In this document: positions 1 to 8,092 of the stretch, piece by piece
Numbering within the stretch: position 1 is the first letter of the stretch
Layout of the letters: every line of letters starts with the position of its first letter
Assembly (NCBI GenBank): GCA_934661735.1
Contig: CAKUJN010000045.1
Coordinates: forward strand, 1-16,556
DNA: 16,556 nucleotides
Reading direction: 5' to 3'
Source of the DNA: an uncultured Oscillospiraceae bacterium
Lineage (GTDB): Bacteria > Bacillota > Clostridia > Oscillospirales > Oscillospiraceae
Notes under the pieces: generated by a model
The model's database searches: none
Told to the model about the DNA's origin: nothing
The model's input: only the letters and a program-made list of their open reading frames with translations
Translations under genes and position numbers: made by a program

Positions 1-392
1 AGAAAGGCGCGCAGAGCGTTTGTGCCGATTCCGTTGCCCCACAGATTGGGTTCGCAAATATCAATGCCGACAGCCAAATGGACAGCCTGCCCATTCTCGG
101 CGTTTCTGATCCATTCGTAGTTTTTGTCAATGTAATAGGCGTTCATCGAGCCGATATGCCTGCCGTTCCATTCGATTTCAAACCTGTAACGACGGACGTC
201 GTCAGGACGATTTTTCCTGGATTCGTAATACTCCGTCCAGCGTTTCTGCTCAGCTTCCGCATCCGTGTCCTCTTTCTCCCAGGGAGCATCCCAGTTTTCC
301 CATTCACGCTCCACGGTGAACCAACGCACATAGTCCTCGATGTCGGACGCGATCATATCCCGAAGGATGATGTTTTCAAATTCAATCCGCAT
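1..392 (-). CDS. GNAT family N-acetyltransferase (C-terminus beyond window)
   Basis: The reading frame opens at the ATG at 390-392 and runs off the left edge after 130 residues, so the 3' end is missing. The N-terminus (MRIEFENIILRDM) has the strand-then-RD opening typical of RimJ/RimL-like acetyltransferases (Acetyltransf_3). The acetyl-CoA pyrophosphate-binding loop is visible near residues 116-127 as PNLWGNGIGTNAL, matching the (Q/R)xxGxG/A pattern with W-G in place of the first basic residue. The fold implies transfer of an acetyl group from acetyl-CoA to an amine; the substrate cannot be read from the sequence. A modest AAAGG lies about 8 nt upstream of the start. It sits 111 bp downstream of the glycerate kinase on the same strand with no clear terminator between them. 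A weak possible promoter (TTTGCC, 17 bp, TAATCT) lies in that gap, so it may be the last gene of the operon or a separate unit. Confidence 0.85.
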   Translation of the reverse strand, partial: MRIEFENIILRDMIASDIEDYVRWFTVEREWENWDAPWEKEDTDAEAEQKRWTEYYESRKNRPDDVRRYRFEIEWNGRHIGSMNAYYIDKNYEWIRNAENGQAVHLAVGIDICEPNLWGNGIGTNALRAF

Positions 393-503
393 AATGAACC
401 TTTTTGTTCTCCAATCCTGTTTGGCGTATGCCGATTGTGTGGTTTTCTCAGATTACTGTCTTACCGGCACACGGCAAACCGGCATCTCATTTTTGTATCT
501 GCT

Positions 504-1736
504 TCAGCGCCTGATCAGCAGCGCGCAGACGTCATTGACGTTGGTGCCGGTCGGGCCGGTCATGACCAGACCGTCTACGGCCTTGAGCGCGTGATACGCG
601 TCGTTGTCGGCCAGTACTGCGTCAATCTCAACGCCTTGTGCGCGCAGGGACTCCTGCGTCGCGCCGTCGACATAGCCGCCTGCGGCGTCGGTCGGACCGT
701 CAGTGCCGTCAGAGCCGACGGAAAAGACCGCCGTGCCATCCATGCCGGCAATGCCCCTTGCGGCCGAGAGCGCCAGCTCCTGATTGCGTCCGCCAAGGCC
801 GTGACCGGTCAGATGAACGACTGTTTCGCCGCCGGCGATAAAGGCAAGAGAGCGTGCCGTGTCCTGATGCCTGCGCGCGATATCTGCCAGCCAGAGCCCA
901 GCGTCCTTTGCCTCACAGTCGAGATGGTCGTTCAGAATTTCCGGCGTATAGCCCAGTGCCTCTGCGGCCTGCGCGGCGGCGGTGCAGAGCTGACGGACGC
1001 TGCCGGTGACGCGCGTCTCCACGTTTGTAAGCGCTTTCGGTGTTTCCTGCGCCAGCAGCGCGCGCGCCTCGTCCGTCAGGCGGAGCTGATAGCGCTCTGC
1101 AATTTCCAGCGCCTGCGCACAGGTGCTGGCGTCGGGGTAGGCGGGGCCGGAGGCGATCATGTCCAGCGGGTCGCCCAGAACGTCGGACAGCACGATGGAA
1201 TAGACGCGGGCAGGGGAGCAGGCCAGCGCGAAGCGGCCGCCCTTGACGGCGGACAGACGCTTGCGGATGGTGTTGATCTCTGTGATATCCGCGCCGCAGG
1301 CCAGCAGCTGGCGGGTGATATCCTGAAGCTCGGCCAGCGGGACCAGCGGCTTTTCAAACAGTGCCGAGCCGCCGCCCGACAGCAGGAACAAAACGGCGTC
1401 GTTTTCCGTCAGACCCGCCACGGCGTCCAGCGCCGCCTGTGTACCGGTCAGCGAGTTTTCATCCACAACCGGATGTCCGGCCTCAAAGCAGCGGACGCCT
1501 GGAATTTCGCCCTGAACATGGCCGTATTTGGTCACGCATACACCTGCGCTCAGACGGCCGCGCAGCAGTTCCGCCGCACAGGAGGCCATCTGCCACGCGC
1601 CCTTGCCGGCGGCGACCAGAACCAGCTTCCCGTCTGGGAAGCTCCAGTCGTTCAGTGCCTTTTTGACGGCCTCGTCCGGCAGCGCGCTGCGGATGGCGGC
1701 GTGGATGATCGTGTCTGCATCGTGTCTGAGATTCAT
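504..1736 (-). CDS. gckA: Glycerate 2-kinase (GckA/MOFRL family)
   Basis: A complete 410-residue protein of the DUF4147/MOFRL glycerate kinase family, close to the usual length. These cytosolic enzymes phosphorylate D-glycerate to 2-phosphoglycerate using ATP, feeding glycerate into lower glycolysis. Visible landmarks are the N-terminal VAAGKGAWQMA with Lys45, the GGGSAL loop at about 121-126, GHGLGGRNQE with Arg317, the MOFRL signature GSDGTDGPTDAAGG at about 341-354, and the closing TGPTGTNVND at about 393-402. Lys45 and Arg317 correspond by context to the catalytic Lys and Arg known in the Thermotoga enzyme. The start is fixed by AAAGGAG about 8 nt upstream. It begins 28 bp after the stop of the upstream ABC subunit with no terminator between, so it is probably transcribed with the MarR/ABC exporter genes, which is an unusual association. 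Confidence 0.92.
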   Translation of the reverse strand: MNLRHDADTIIHAAIRSALPDEAVKKALNDWSFPDGKLVLVAAGKGAWQMASCAAELLRGRLSAGVCVTKYGHVQGEIPGVRCFEAGHPVVDENSLTGTQAALDAVAGLTENDAVLFLLSGGGSALFEKPLVPLAELQDITRQLLACGADITEINTIRKRLSAVKGGRFALACSPARVYSIVLSDVLGDPLDMIASGPAYPDASTCAQALEIAERYQLRLTDEARALLAQETPKALTNVETRVTGSVRQLCTAAAQAAEALGYTPEILNDHLDCEAKDAGLWLADIARRHQDTARSLAFIAGGETVVHLTGHGLGGRNQELALSAARGIAGMDGTAVFSVGSDGTDGPTDAAGGYVDGATQESLRAQGVEIDAVLADNDAYHALKAVDGLVMTGPTGTNVNDVCALLIRR

Positions 1737-1764
1737 GGTTTGCTCCTTTCTGTTTCTGCGGCGG

Positions 1765-3720
1765 TTATTCCAGCTCGAATGCGCCGGTGTACAGCTGATA
1801 GTAGGTGCCTTTCTGTGCGATCAGGTCATCGTGCGTGCCGCGCTCGATAATGCGGCCGTGGTCAAGAACCATGATGGCGTCGCTGTTCTGGACGGTGGAC
1901 AGGCGGTGTGCGATGACAAAGACCGTGCGGCCCTTCATCAGCGCGTCCATGCCGCGCTGCACCAGCAGCTCGGTGCGGGTATCAATGGAGCTGGTCGCTT
2001 CGTCCAGAATCATGACGGGCGGGTCGGCGACGGCCGCGCGCGCGATGCTCAGCAGCTGGCGCTGCCCCTGGGACAGGTTCGCGCCGTTCGCAGTCAGCAT
2101 GGTGTTGTAGCCGTCCGGCAGGCGCGTGATAAAGTCATGCGCGTTTGCAAGCTTTGCCGCCGCGATGCACTCGTCGTCCGTTGCGTCCAGCTTGCCATAG
2201 CGAATGTTGTCCATGACCGTGCCGGTGAACAGGTTCACGTCCTGAAGCACAATGCCGAGCGAGTGGCGCAGATCGGACTTTCTGATGTGATTGATATTCA
2301 CACCGTCATAGCGGATTTTGCCGTCGGCAATGTCGTAGAAGCGGTTGATCAGGTTTGTGATGGTTGTCTTGCCCGCGCCGGTTGCGCCGACAAAGGCCAG
2401 CTTCTGTCCTGGCTTTGCGTACAGCGAGATGTTGTGCAGAACAGGCTTGTTTGGAACGTATTCAAAGTCCACGTCGAAGAAGCGCACATCGCCCGCCAGC
2501 GGAATCAGCTCGACCGAGCCGTCCTTTGCCGTCCGGCGCCACGCCCAGCGGCCGGTGCGCTCGCCGCACTGGCACAGCGTGCCGTTTTCCTCGCGGCAGT
2601 TGACCAGCGTCACGGTTCCCTCGTCCGACTCCGGCTCCTGATCCAGCAGATCGAAAATCCGGCCTGCGCCGGCCACGGCCATGGCCACGGCGTTCATCTG
2701 CTGGGAAACCTGAGAGACGTTGGCGCTGAACTGCTTGCACATGCCCAGATACGAGGCCACAACCGAGATCGACAGCGGCGCGATCAGCGCGCCGGTCTCC
2801 ACCAGATTCTGCACGGACAGATTCGGGACGGACGAGCCCAGCGTGACCAGCAGACCGCCGGCAAAGGCCGTCAGAACATACAGGAGATTGCCGATGTTAT
2901 TCATAATCGGCATGAAGATATTTGCGAAGCGGTTTGCCTGCCGCGCGTCGGAGAAGAGCTGCTCGTTCAGCCGGTCAAATTCCTTTTCACATTCCGGCTC
3001 GTGGCAGAAAACCTTAACGACCTTCTGGCCGTTCATCATCTCCTCGATATAGCCTTCGACCGAGCCGAGCGACTTCTGCTGCCGGACAAAGAAGCCTGCG
3101 GATTTTCCGCCGATGTTCTTTGTTGCGGCGCTCATGGCGATGATACCCAGCACGACCACCAGCATCAGCGGGACGCTGTAATACAGCATCAGACAGATGA
3201 CGCCCAGAACGGTCAGCGACGAGGAGAGCAGGTTCGGCAGACTCTGCGAGATGACCTGCCGCAGCGAGTCGGTGTCGTTTGTAAAGCGGCTCATGATATC
3301 GCCGCGGCTGTTGCGGTCAAAATAGGAGATGGGGAGCTTCTGCATCCGGCTGAACATACGCAGACGGGTGTTGTGCAGGAAGCCCTGCGTCACATGCGCC
3401 ATCAGCTGGGTATAGACCGTGGTGAGAATCAGACTGAGCACATACAGCCCGATCATGACCAGCAGCGAGTGCATCAGCTGCGGGTAAATGCTGTCCCAGC
3501 CGCTGACAAGACCCTGCTCGATATAGCTGGTGATGGTTTCAATATAGGCGGCGGGAGCAACGCCGATGACGGCGCTGAGAATAATACAGAGAAAAACGAT
3601 GGTCAGCTTGACGGGATAGTCACGGAACACCATTTTAATCAGGCGGCCAAGCACCTTCGGGTCCATCTTTCCACGGCCCGCGCCGACCGGCGCCTTTCCG
3701 CGCATCGGACGATCAGCCAT
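1765..3720 (-). CDS. ABC exporter half-transporter, catalytically canonical subunit
   Basis: 651 residues, a fused six-helix ABC transmembrane domain (about 20-350) plus nucleotide-binding domain (about 415-651). The NBD shows Walker A GATGAGKT at 445-452, Q-loop GIVLQD, signature LSQGQ at 549-553, Walker B VMILDEA at 569-575 with the catalytic Glu, and the switch His605 (IAHRLS). The signature reads LSQGQ rather than LSGGQ, as known in the partner that faces the degenerate site of heterodimeric exporters such as TM287/288. A linker of about 45 residues with three Cys (C375, C383, C385) separates the two domains; I recall similar linkers in other clostridial homologues. The frame is open 75 nt further upstream, but the ATG at 3720 is chosen because GGGAGGTG precedes it. 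The start overlaps the end of the partner gene by 8 bp. It probably exports a drug or lipid-like compound; the substrate is unknown. Confidence 0.93.
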   Translation of the reverse strand: MADRPMRGKAPVGAGRGKMDPKVLGRLIKMVFRDYPVKLTIVFLCIILSAVIGVAPAAYIETITSYIEQGLVSGWDSIYPQLMHSLLVMIGLYVLSLILTTVYTQLMAHVTQGFLHNTRLRMFSRMQKLPISYFDRNSRGDIMSRFTNDTDSLRQVISQSLPNLLSSSLTVLGVICLMLYYSVPLMLVVVLGIIAMSAATKNIGGKSAGFFVRQQKSLGSVEGYIEEMMNGQKVVKVFCHEPECEKEFDRLNEQLFSDARQANRFANIFMPIMNNIGNLLYVLTAFAGGLLVTLGSSVPNLSVQNLVETGALIAPLSISVVASYLGMCKQFSANVSQVSQQMNAVAMAVAGAGRIFDLLDQEPESDEGTVTLVNCREENGTLCQCGERTGRWAWRRTAKDGSVELIPLAGDVRFFDVDFEYVPNKPVLHNISLYAKPGQKLAFVGATGAGKTTITNLINRFYDIADGKIRYDGVNINHIRKSDLRHSLGIVLQDVNLFTGTVMDNIRYGKLDATDDECIAAAKLANAHDFITRLPDGYNTMLTANGANLSQGQRQLLSIARAAVADPPVMILDEATSSIDTRTELLVQRGMDALMKGRTVFVIAHRLSTVQNSDAIMVLDHGRIIERGTHDDLIAQKGTYYQLYTGAFELE

Positions 3721-5458
3721 TTTCCGCACCTCCCGTCCTGTTCTGCGAGTCATAGACCTCGCGGTAAATTGCGTTTGTGGCGAGCAGCTGTTCATGCGTG
3801 CCCATGCCGTTGATGCGGCCGTCCTCCATGACCAGAATCAGGTCGGCGTCCTGCACGGACGAGATTCGCTGCGCGATGATGAATTTTGTCGTGTCGGGGA
3901 TTTCGTCGCGCATTGCCTGACGAATCAGCGCGTCGGTGCGTGTATCGACGGCGCTGGTCGAGTCGTCCAGAATCAGAATCTTCGGCTTTTTCAGCAGCGC
4001 GCGGGCAATGCAGAGCCGCTGCTTCTGTCCGCCGGAGACGTTGGTGCCGCCCTGCTCAATGTAGGTGTCGTACTTGTCGGGGAGCGCCTGAATGAACTCG
4101 TCCGCCTGCGCAAGCCTGCACGCGCGAACCAGCTCCTCATCCGTGGCCTCCGCGTCACCCCAGCGGAGATTCTCTTTAATTGTGCCGGAAAACAGCACGT
4201 TTTTCTGAAGCACAACCGACACCTGATTGCGCAGCGATGTCAGATCATAGTTGCGCACGTCGATTCCGCCGACACGGACGGTGCCCTCGGTCGCGTCGTA
4301 CAGACGCGAAATCAGCTGAATCAGGCTGGTTTTGGACGAGCCGGTGCCGCCGATGATGCCGACGGTCATGCCTGCGCGGATGTGCAGGTTGATGTCCTCC
4401 AGCGCCATGCGGCCGGCGCGGGCGGAGTATTTGAAGCTGACACCGTCAAAGTCCACGCTGCCGTCGGGCACGGTGCAGACAGGGTTTTCGGGGTTGTGCA
4501 GATCGCTCTGCTCATCCAGCACCTCAGCGATACGCTTGACCGAGGCCGAGGCCATGGTAATCATGACAAAAACCATTGACAGCATCATCAGACTCATGAG
4601 AATCTGCATCGAGTAGGTGATCATGCTGGCAAGCGAGCCGACGTTCAGATACACGCCGCCGCTGGCGATGATCAGCTTTGCCGCGAAATAGCTGATGAGA
4701 ATACGGCAGGCCGAGATGCAGAAGAGCATCAGCGGATTGCTGAGCGCCAGCAGCTTCTCCGCGTGCAGGAAGTCCCTGCGCACGTCGTCGGAGGCGGCGG
4801 AGAATTTCTCAATTTCATAGTCCTCGCGGACAAAGCTCTTGACCACGCGCATCGCCTGTACATTTTCCTGAATGGAGTTGTTCAGGCGGTCGTATTTCTT
4901 GAACACCGCGCGGAAGAGGGGGAGGGCTGTCTTTGCCATCAGCCCGAGGCCGAGACCGAGAATCGGGACGATGCCTGCGAAGATCAGCGCCAGCTGTTTG
5001 CCGACGCGGATGGACATTACAACGGCGAAGATGAGCATCAGCGGCGCGCGCACGGCAGTCCGGATGAGCATCATGAACGCCTGCTGGACGTTGGAGACGT
5101 CGGTGGTCAGACGCGTGACAAGCGACGAGGTGGAAAAGCGGTCAATGTTGGAAAACGAATAGTCCTGCACCTTATAGTACAGGTCGTGGCGCAGGTTTTT
5201 CGCAAAGCCTGCTGCGGCCGTGGCGCAGAACCAGCCCGACGCTGCGCCGCACAGCAGCGAAAGCATCGCGACCAGAAACAGCCGCAGGCCGTAGCGCAGA
5301 ATCAGATCCATGCCGCAGCCGGCCTGAATGCCGTTGATCAGCTCGGATGTGAGCAGCGGGATGATGCACTCGCATGAGACCTCACCCACCATGAAAAGCG
5401 GGGTGAGGATTGTCTCGCGCCGGTATTCCCGTATACATCCGGACAGACGTTTGATCAT
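3713..5458 (-). CDS. ABC exporter half-transporter, degenerate-site subunit
   Basis: 581 residues with an N-terminal transmembrane domain (about 1-305) and a C-terminal NBD (about 333-581). The NBD carries Walker A GGTGSSKT at 370-377, Q-loop VVLQKN, a standard VSGGQ signature at 474-478, and Walker B ILILDDSTSA, where the catalytic Glu is replaced by Asp499. The switch His is replaced by Gln530 (FIIAQRISS). Both changes are hallmarks of the non-catalytic half of heterodimeric type IV exporters (TM287/288, BmrCD and LmrCD class). With the neighbouring subunit it should form one membrane exporter with one consensus and one degenerate ATP site. Its ATG overlaps the stop of the MarR gene by 4 bp (ATGA), and its own end overlaps the next gene by 8 bp, indicating translational coupling. 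It is presumably repressed with the operon by the MarR protein. Confidence 0.93.
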   Translation of the reverse strand: MIKRLSGCIREYRRETILTPLFMVGEVSCECIIPLLTSELINGIQAGCGMDLILRYGLRLFLVAMLSLLCGAASGWFCATAAAGFAKNLRHDLYYKVQDYSFSNIDRFSTSSLVTRLTTDVSNVQQAFMMLIRTAVRAPLMLIFAVVMSIRVGKQLALIFAGIVPILGLGLGLMAKTALPLFRAVFKKYDRLNNSIQENVQAMRVVKSFVREDYEIEKFSAASDDVRRDFLHAEKLLALSNPLMLFCISACRILISYFAAKLIIASGGVYLNVGSLASMITYSMQILMSLMMLSMVFVMITMASASVKRIAEVLDEQSDLHNPENPVCTVPDGSVDFDGVSFKYSARAGRMALEDINLHIRAGMTVGIIGGTGSSKTSLIQLISRLYDATEGTVRVGGIDVRNYDLTSLRNQVSVVLQKNVLFSGTIKENLRWGDAEATDEELVRACRLAQADEFIQALPDKYDTYIEQGGTNVSGGQKQRLCIARALLKKPKILILDDSTSAVDTRTDALIRQAMRDEIPDTTKFIIAQRISSVQDADLILVMEDGRINGMGTHEQLLATNAIYREVYDSQNRTGGAENG

Positions 5459-5910
5459 GTATTGGATTCCTCCTTTTGTTGTTCAGCCGAGAGATTGGCG
5501 GTGGCACGGTCCAGCAGGGAAATGAGCGTGCCGATTTCCGCCTCCGTCATTCCGGCGGTCATGGTCTGCTCCATGGCGTGAATGTGGCGGCAGATTTCCT
5601 GCTGGCATTCGCGCGCCGGCGGCGTAAGCGTGACGCGCTTATAGCGCCGGTCGTCCGGATCAGGCTCACAGACGATAAAGCCCTTGCCCTCCAGCCGCTG
5701 AAGCAGGCCGGAGACGGTGGGATGCGTCAGATTGAAGCGCCGCTCGATGTCCTTTGGATAGATGACCTGGCTGTCATGCTCCCAGAGATAGCGCAGAACA
5801 AAGGACTGCTGCGCCGTCAGATCCAGCGCGTTCAGCTTGCGGTCGATGTTCAGACGGATGGTATTGCTGAGAATCCGGACACGCGGACCGATTCTTCGTC
5901 CGTCCTCCAT
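5455..5910 (-). CDS. MarR family transcriptional regulator
   Basis: 151 residues, normal for the family. Helices at about 1-30 and 100-145 would form the dimer interface. The winged helix lies at about 32-95, with a recognition helix near 60-76 (NLTHPTVSGLLQRLE) and a wing containing DPDDRRYKRV at about 83-93, the classic MarR DxRxxR-type motif. GAGGTGA just upstream supports the ATG at 5910. It is the first gene of the exporter operon and overlaps the first ABC gene by 4 bp. MarR regulators next to exporters usually repress the operon and release DNA on binding a ligand. Here the promoter region contains two matching near-palindromes, one at the expected transcription start, which supports autorepression. 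The inducing ligand is unknown. Confidence 0.93.
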   Translation of the reverse strand: MEDGRRIGPRVRILSNTIRLNIDRKLNALDLTAQQSFVLRYLWEHDSQVIYPKDIERRFNLTHPTVSGLLQRLEGKGFIVCEPDPDDRRYKRVTLTPPARECQQEICRHIHAMEQTMTAGMTEAEIGTLISLLDRATANLSAEQQKEESNT

Positions 5911-5933
5911 AAAATCACCTCACGATCAGATAT

Positions 5934-5966
5934 GTCGCATACGACGGATATTAAGTAGTATGCTAC
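5934..5966. promoter_or_regulatory. Two tandem near-palindromic operators for the MarR regulator
   Basis: Two related 12-mers are seen on the + strand: GTCGCATACGAC at 5934-5945 and GTAGTATGCTAC at 5955-5966. Each has perfect 4-bp arms around a CATA/TATG core, and they share the pattern GT(C/A)G-NATN-C(G/T)AC. Their starts are 21 bp apart, two helical turns, so two dimers could bind the same face. The upstream site begins one base after the -10 box of the marR promoter and covers the expected start point. Binding by the adjacent MarR protein is inferred, not shown. Confidence 0.7.
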
Positions 5967-5995
5967 ATTTTAAGAGAGAAGCGGCAAAAAATCAA
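5967..5995 (-). promoter_or_regulatory. Promoter of the marR-ABC-gckA operon
   Basis: On the minus strand, TTGATT (5990-5995) is followed by a 17-bp spacer and TAAAAT (5967-5972), a good housekeeping-sigma match. Transcription would start inside the first operator, about 50 bp upstream of the MarR start codon. Confidence 0.75.
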
Positions 5996-6055
5996 GCGGT
6001 AGCAAGACAAAAATCCAATGCATTTACAGACAACTTTTGGAGAAATTGAACAAAT

Positions 6056-6952
6056 TCAGCGCAGTGCGCTTTCGGGCAGGTGCAGCCGCTTTTCGCACAG
6101 GAAAATGCCCTGCATCGGCTCGGCGTTCAGCAGCCGCCAGAGGCGCGAGCATTTGCACAAAAAGAGATAGTAGACGTTATGGCCGCAGCCCAGCAGCGAC
6201 TCAAAATTCGCCTGTCCTTTGGACAGGATAACGTCGGCCTCGTCAAAGGCACGGCGCAGCTCTCCGCCGCACCAGGCAAGCTCGGTTGCGGGAATGCACG
6301 AGCCGTTGTCCAGAATTTCGGCGATGCTGTCCATGCCGGCGGCAAGCGCGTCCTCGCGCGTGGCGTCGTTCTGCGCGTTGCCGCCGCGCACGGCGCACAG
6401 AATGCGCAGAGCGGGGAAGGTGCGGCGCAGCTGTTCGGCCAGTACGCGGTCGAAAACGATTTCCCCCGCGTTGTCGCAGAGAATCAGCGCGGTCCGCGCG
6501 CGGGACAGATCGTCCGCAAAGTGTGCGTATTCGGCCTCGTTCAGCGGCTGATCCGGCGTGGCGGCGATGGCATCATCCAGCTCGCGGTCGATTTTTGCCG
6601 CGTCCAGCACCGCAAAGTCCAGATAGTTGCCGGTCCGCGAGAATTTCAGCGCCATTTTCAGCGGATCGTCCGCTGATTCCACAACGGCGCGCACGCGCGG
6701 CAGCATGGCAAGCGCCCGCGCATTGGCGGTCTGTTTGATCTGGGCATAGGGATCGCTTACGCCATAGTATTTTTCAAACGCCTTTGCAAAGTGCGGTACG
6801 CACCACGGCGCGGACACGCCGTCCGGCGCGTTCAGCATGATTTGCAGAACATCCTTCATAAATGCAAGCGCTGTCGGATCGTTCGGCTCCGCGCCGGTCA
6901 GGCGGTACTGCCGCTGAATCAGGCAGGCGATACATTGTGCGTCAAACTGCAT
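6056..6952 (-). CDS. DUF89 damage-control phosphatase (ARMT1-like)
   Basis: 298 residues of the DUF89 family, metal-dependent phosphatases thought to remove harmful or excess phosphometabolites. The N-terminal Cys pair CIAC (C7, C10) matches the prokaryotic subfamily. Landmark motifs are ILCDNAGEIVFD (about 157-168) with the metal-site residues D160 and N161, AVRGGNAQNDATRED (about 187-201) with N195 and D196, the ILDNGS turn (about 213-218), and SKGQANFESL (about 244-253). The natural substrate cannot be inferred. The frame stays open far upstream into the divergent PAP2 gene, but the ATG at 6952 is chosen because AGGAGGG precedes it and a consensus promoter lies just upstream. The mRNA leader holds a hairpin (GCCGGAG/CTCCGGC, 6968-6998) directly before the ribosome binding site, which might modulate initiation. 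It is a single-gene unit; I see no terminator between it and the marR promoter. Confidence 0.88.
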   Translation of the reverse strand: MQFDAQCIACLIQRQYRLTGAEPNDPTALAFMKDVLQIMLNAPDGVSAPWCVPHFAKAFEKYYGVSDPYAQIKQTANARALAMLPRVRAVVESADDPLKMALKFSRTGNYLDFAVLDAAKIDRELDDAIAATPDQPLNEAEYAHFADDLSRARTALILCDNAGEIVFDRVLAEQLRRTFPALRILCAVRGGNAQNDATREDALAAGMDSIAEILDNGSCIPATELAWCGGELRRAFDEADVILSKGQANFESLLGCGHNVYYLFLCKCSRLWRLLNAEPMQGIFLCEKRLHLPESALR

Positions 6953-7021
6953 ATGGGCCCTCCTTGTGCCGGAGCGGTAATCCTGCGCGGACTCCGGCAG
7001 ACTCCTGTGTGTTACTGAAAA

Positions 7022-7050
7022 ATCATACACGATTGTGTGGAATTCGTCAA
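7022..7050 (-). promoter_or_regulatory. Promoter of the DUF89 gene
   Basis: Minus-strand TTGACG (7045-7050), 17-bp spacer, TATGAT (7022-7027). The -35 box directly abuts the -35 box of the divergent PAP2 promoter. Confidence 0.8.
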
Positions 7051-7079
7051 TTGCTATTCCGCGGACGCTGTGATATACT
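7051..7079 (+). promoter_or_regulatory. Promoter of the PAP2 phosphatase gene
   Basis: TTGCTA (7051-7056), 17-bp spacer, TATACT (7074-7079), placing the start about 30 bp before the ATG at 7116. It is arranged back to back with the DUF89 promoter. Confidence 0.75.
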
Positions 7080-7115
7080 GAGACGGCATAAAACGACGAA
7101 ATCTGCGAGGTACGA

Positions 7116-8078
7116 ATGAAAAATCTCAGAGTGCAATACCGGCGCGCCGCGCTTTTGCTGCTGGCGCTGCTGTTGATTTTTATGGTGGTCGGCTCATTCC
7201 TGGATTTGCAGATATCAAAGCTGTTGTATCCGGGACATGAAAACAGCGTCGGACAGTTTTTTGCCGCGTTCGGCGAGCTTCCGGCGTTTATCGCGCTCAG
7301 CTGCGCGGGGAGCCTGCTGATTGTCTGTCGTGCGCGGATCAATTCCGCGTGGGCGGCGCTGATTGCGCTGATTGGCGGCGGCCTGATTCTGATGGCCGTG
7401 ATTCTCAGTGTGCATGAATCCGTGGACAGCGTGCCGGCCATGCCCATGTGGGTGGCGCTGGTCGTCAACGTGTTTGTCATGGCGGCGTGCAGCGCGGGCA
7501 TCGTGTACTACGCGCGCAGCGCGCCGGTCAAGACCATTGTCCGCTTCGTCCTGACGCTGGTGCTGGTGTCCATTGGAACAATGGCGCTGATCAACATCGT
7601 CAAGGTGCCGTGGGGCCGCGCGCGGATGCGCCTGATTGTGCTGACCGGCAACGAAAGCTATTTCTCCCCGTGGTGGAAGGCCGGTACGGCGCTGAAAAAC
7701 CGTCTGGTCGCCGAGGGCATTTCCAAAGACGAGTTCCGCTCGTTCCCGTCGGGCCATACCGCATGCGCTTCGTGCGCGATGCTGCTTGCCTTGGTGCCGA
7801 CACTCAGCCGCCGGAAGCGCAGACGGACCGGCGCTCTGCTGCTGGCAGGCTGTGTCTGGACGGCCGTCGTGGCCGCGACGCGCATCTGGATGGGCGCGCA
7901 CTTCCTGACGGACGTGACGATGGCGTGGCTGATTACGCTTGGTATGTGCGTACTGGGCGTGTACCTGTTCTACTTCAACAAGCGTGTGTTTGATACGCTG
8001 TGGCAGCTGATTACCCAGCTGCCGAATCCCTTCACCCGCAAGCAGCACAGCGGCGGGGAGGAGCATGAGGAATTCTGA
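7116..8078 (+). CDS. PAP2-family membrane phosphatase
   Basis: 320 residues, an integral membrane protein with about six hydrophobic segments (near 11-28, 54-71, 78-97, 111-132, 140-162, and 240-285 in two parts). The three-part PAP2 active site is present: K163-x6-R170 (KVPWGRAR, with Met instead of the usual Pro after the Arg), FPSGHT with His214, and R256-x5-H262-x3-D266 (TRIWMGAHFLTD). Members dephosphorylate phosphatidic acid, undecaprenyl pyrophosphate or related lipid phosphates; the sequence does not decide which. The family's tryptophan/serine environment and the long charged insert between motifs 1 and 2 (about 171-208) suggest a lipid substrate. GAGGT lies 6 nt before the ATG. It converges on plsC across a shared hairpin terminator, which suggests but does not prove a role in phosphatidate turnover. 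Confidence 0.9.
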   Translation: MKNLRVQYRRAALLLLALLLIFMVVGSFLDLQISKLLYPGHENSVGQFFAAFGELPAFIALSCAGSLLIVCRARINSAWAALIALIGGGLILMAVILSVHESVDSVPAMPMWVALVVNVFVMAACSAGIVYYARSAPVKTIVRFVLTLVLVSIGTMALINIVKVPWGRARMRLIVLTGNESYFSPWWKAGTALKNRLVAEGISKDEFRSFPSGHTACASCAMLLALVPTLSRRKRRRTGALLLAGCVWTAVVAATRIWMGAHFLTDVTMAWLITLGMCVLGVYLFYFNKRVFDTLWQLITQLPNPFTRKQHSGGEEHEEF

Positions 8079-8092
8079 TACAAAGACCGCAA

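Noticed and set aside
365..410. Three Cys in the domain linker of the 651-residue ABC subunit as a novel metal site
   Set aside because: The positions are residue numbers of that protein. I recall similar linkers in other clostridial exporters, and the C-x7-C-x-C spacing alone is not convincing.
393..503. Possible terminator between the glycerate kinase and the acetyltransferase
   Set aside because: The CCGGCA motifs here are direct and not inverted repeats, and no stable stem followed by a T-run is seen.
78..1850. 590-codon plus-strand frame opposite the acetyltransferase and glycerate kinase
   Set aside because: It is antisense to clear protein families on the minus strand, has no family motifs, and reflects GC-rich codon bias.
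1528..3813. 761-codon plus-strand frame opposite the ABC transporter gene
   Set aside because: Antisense shadow; the minus strand carries every ABC motif in order with a proper start and ribosome binding site.
6953..7501. Upstream extension of the DUF89 frame to 7501
   Set aside because: It would cross the DUF89 promoter and run antisense through the PAP2 start; the residues show no family similarity, and AGGAGGG marks the ATG at 6952.
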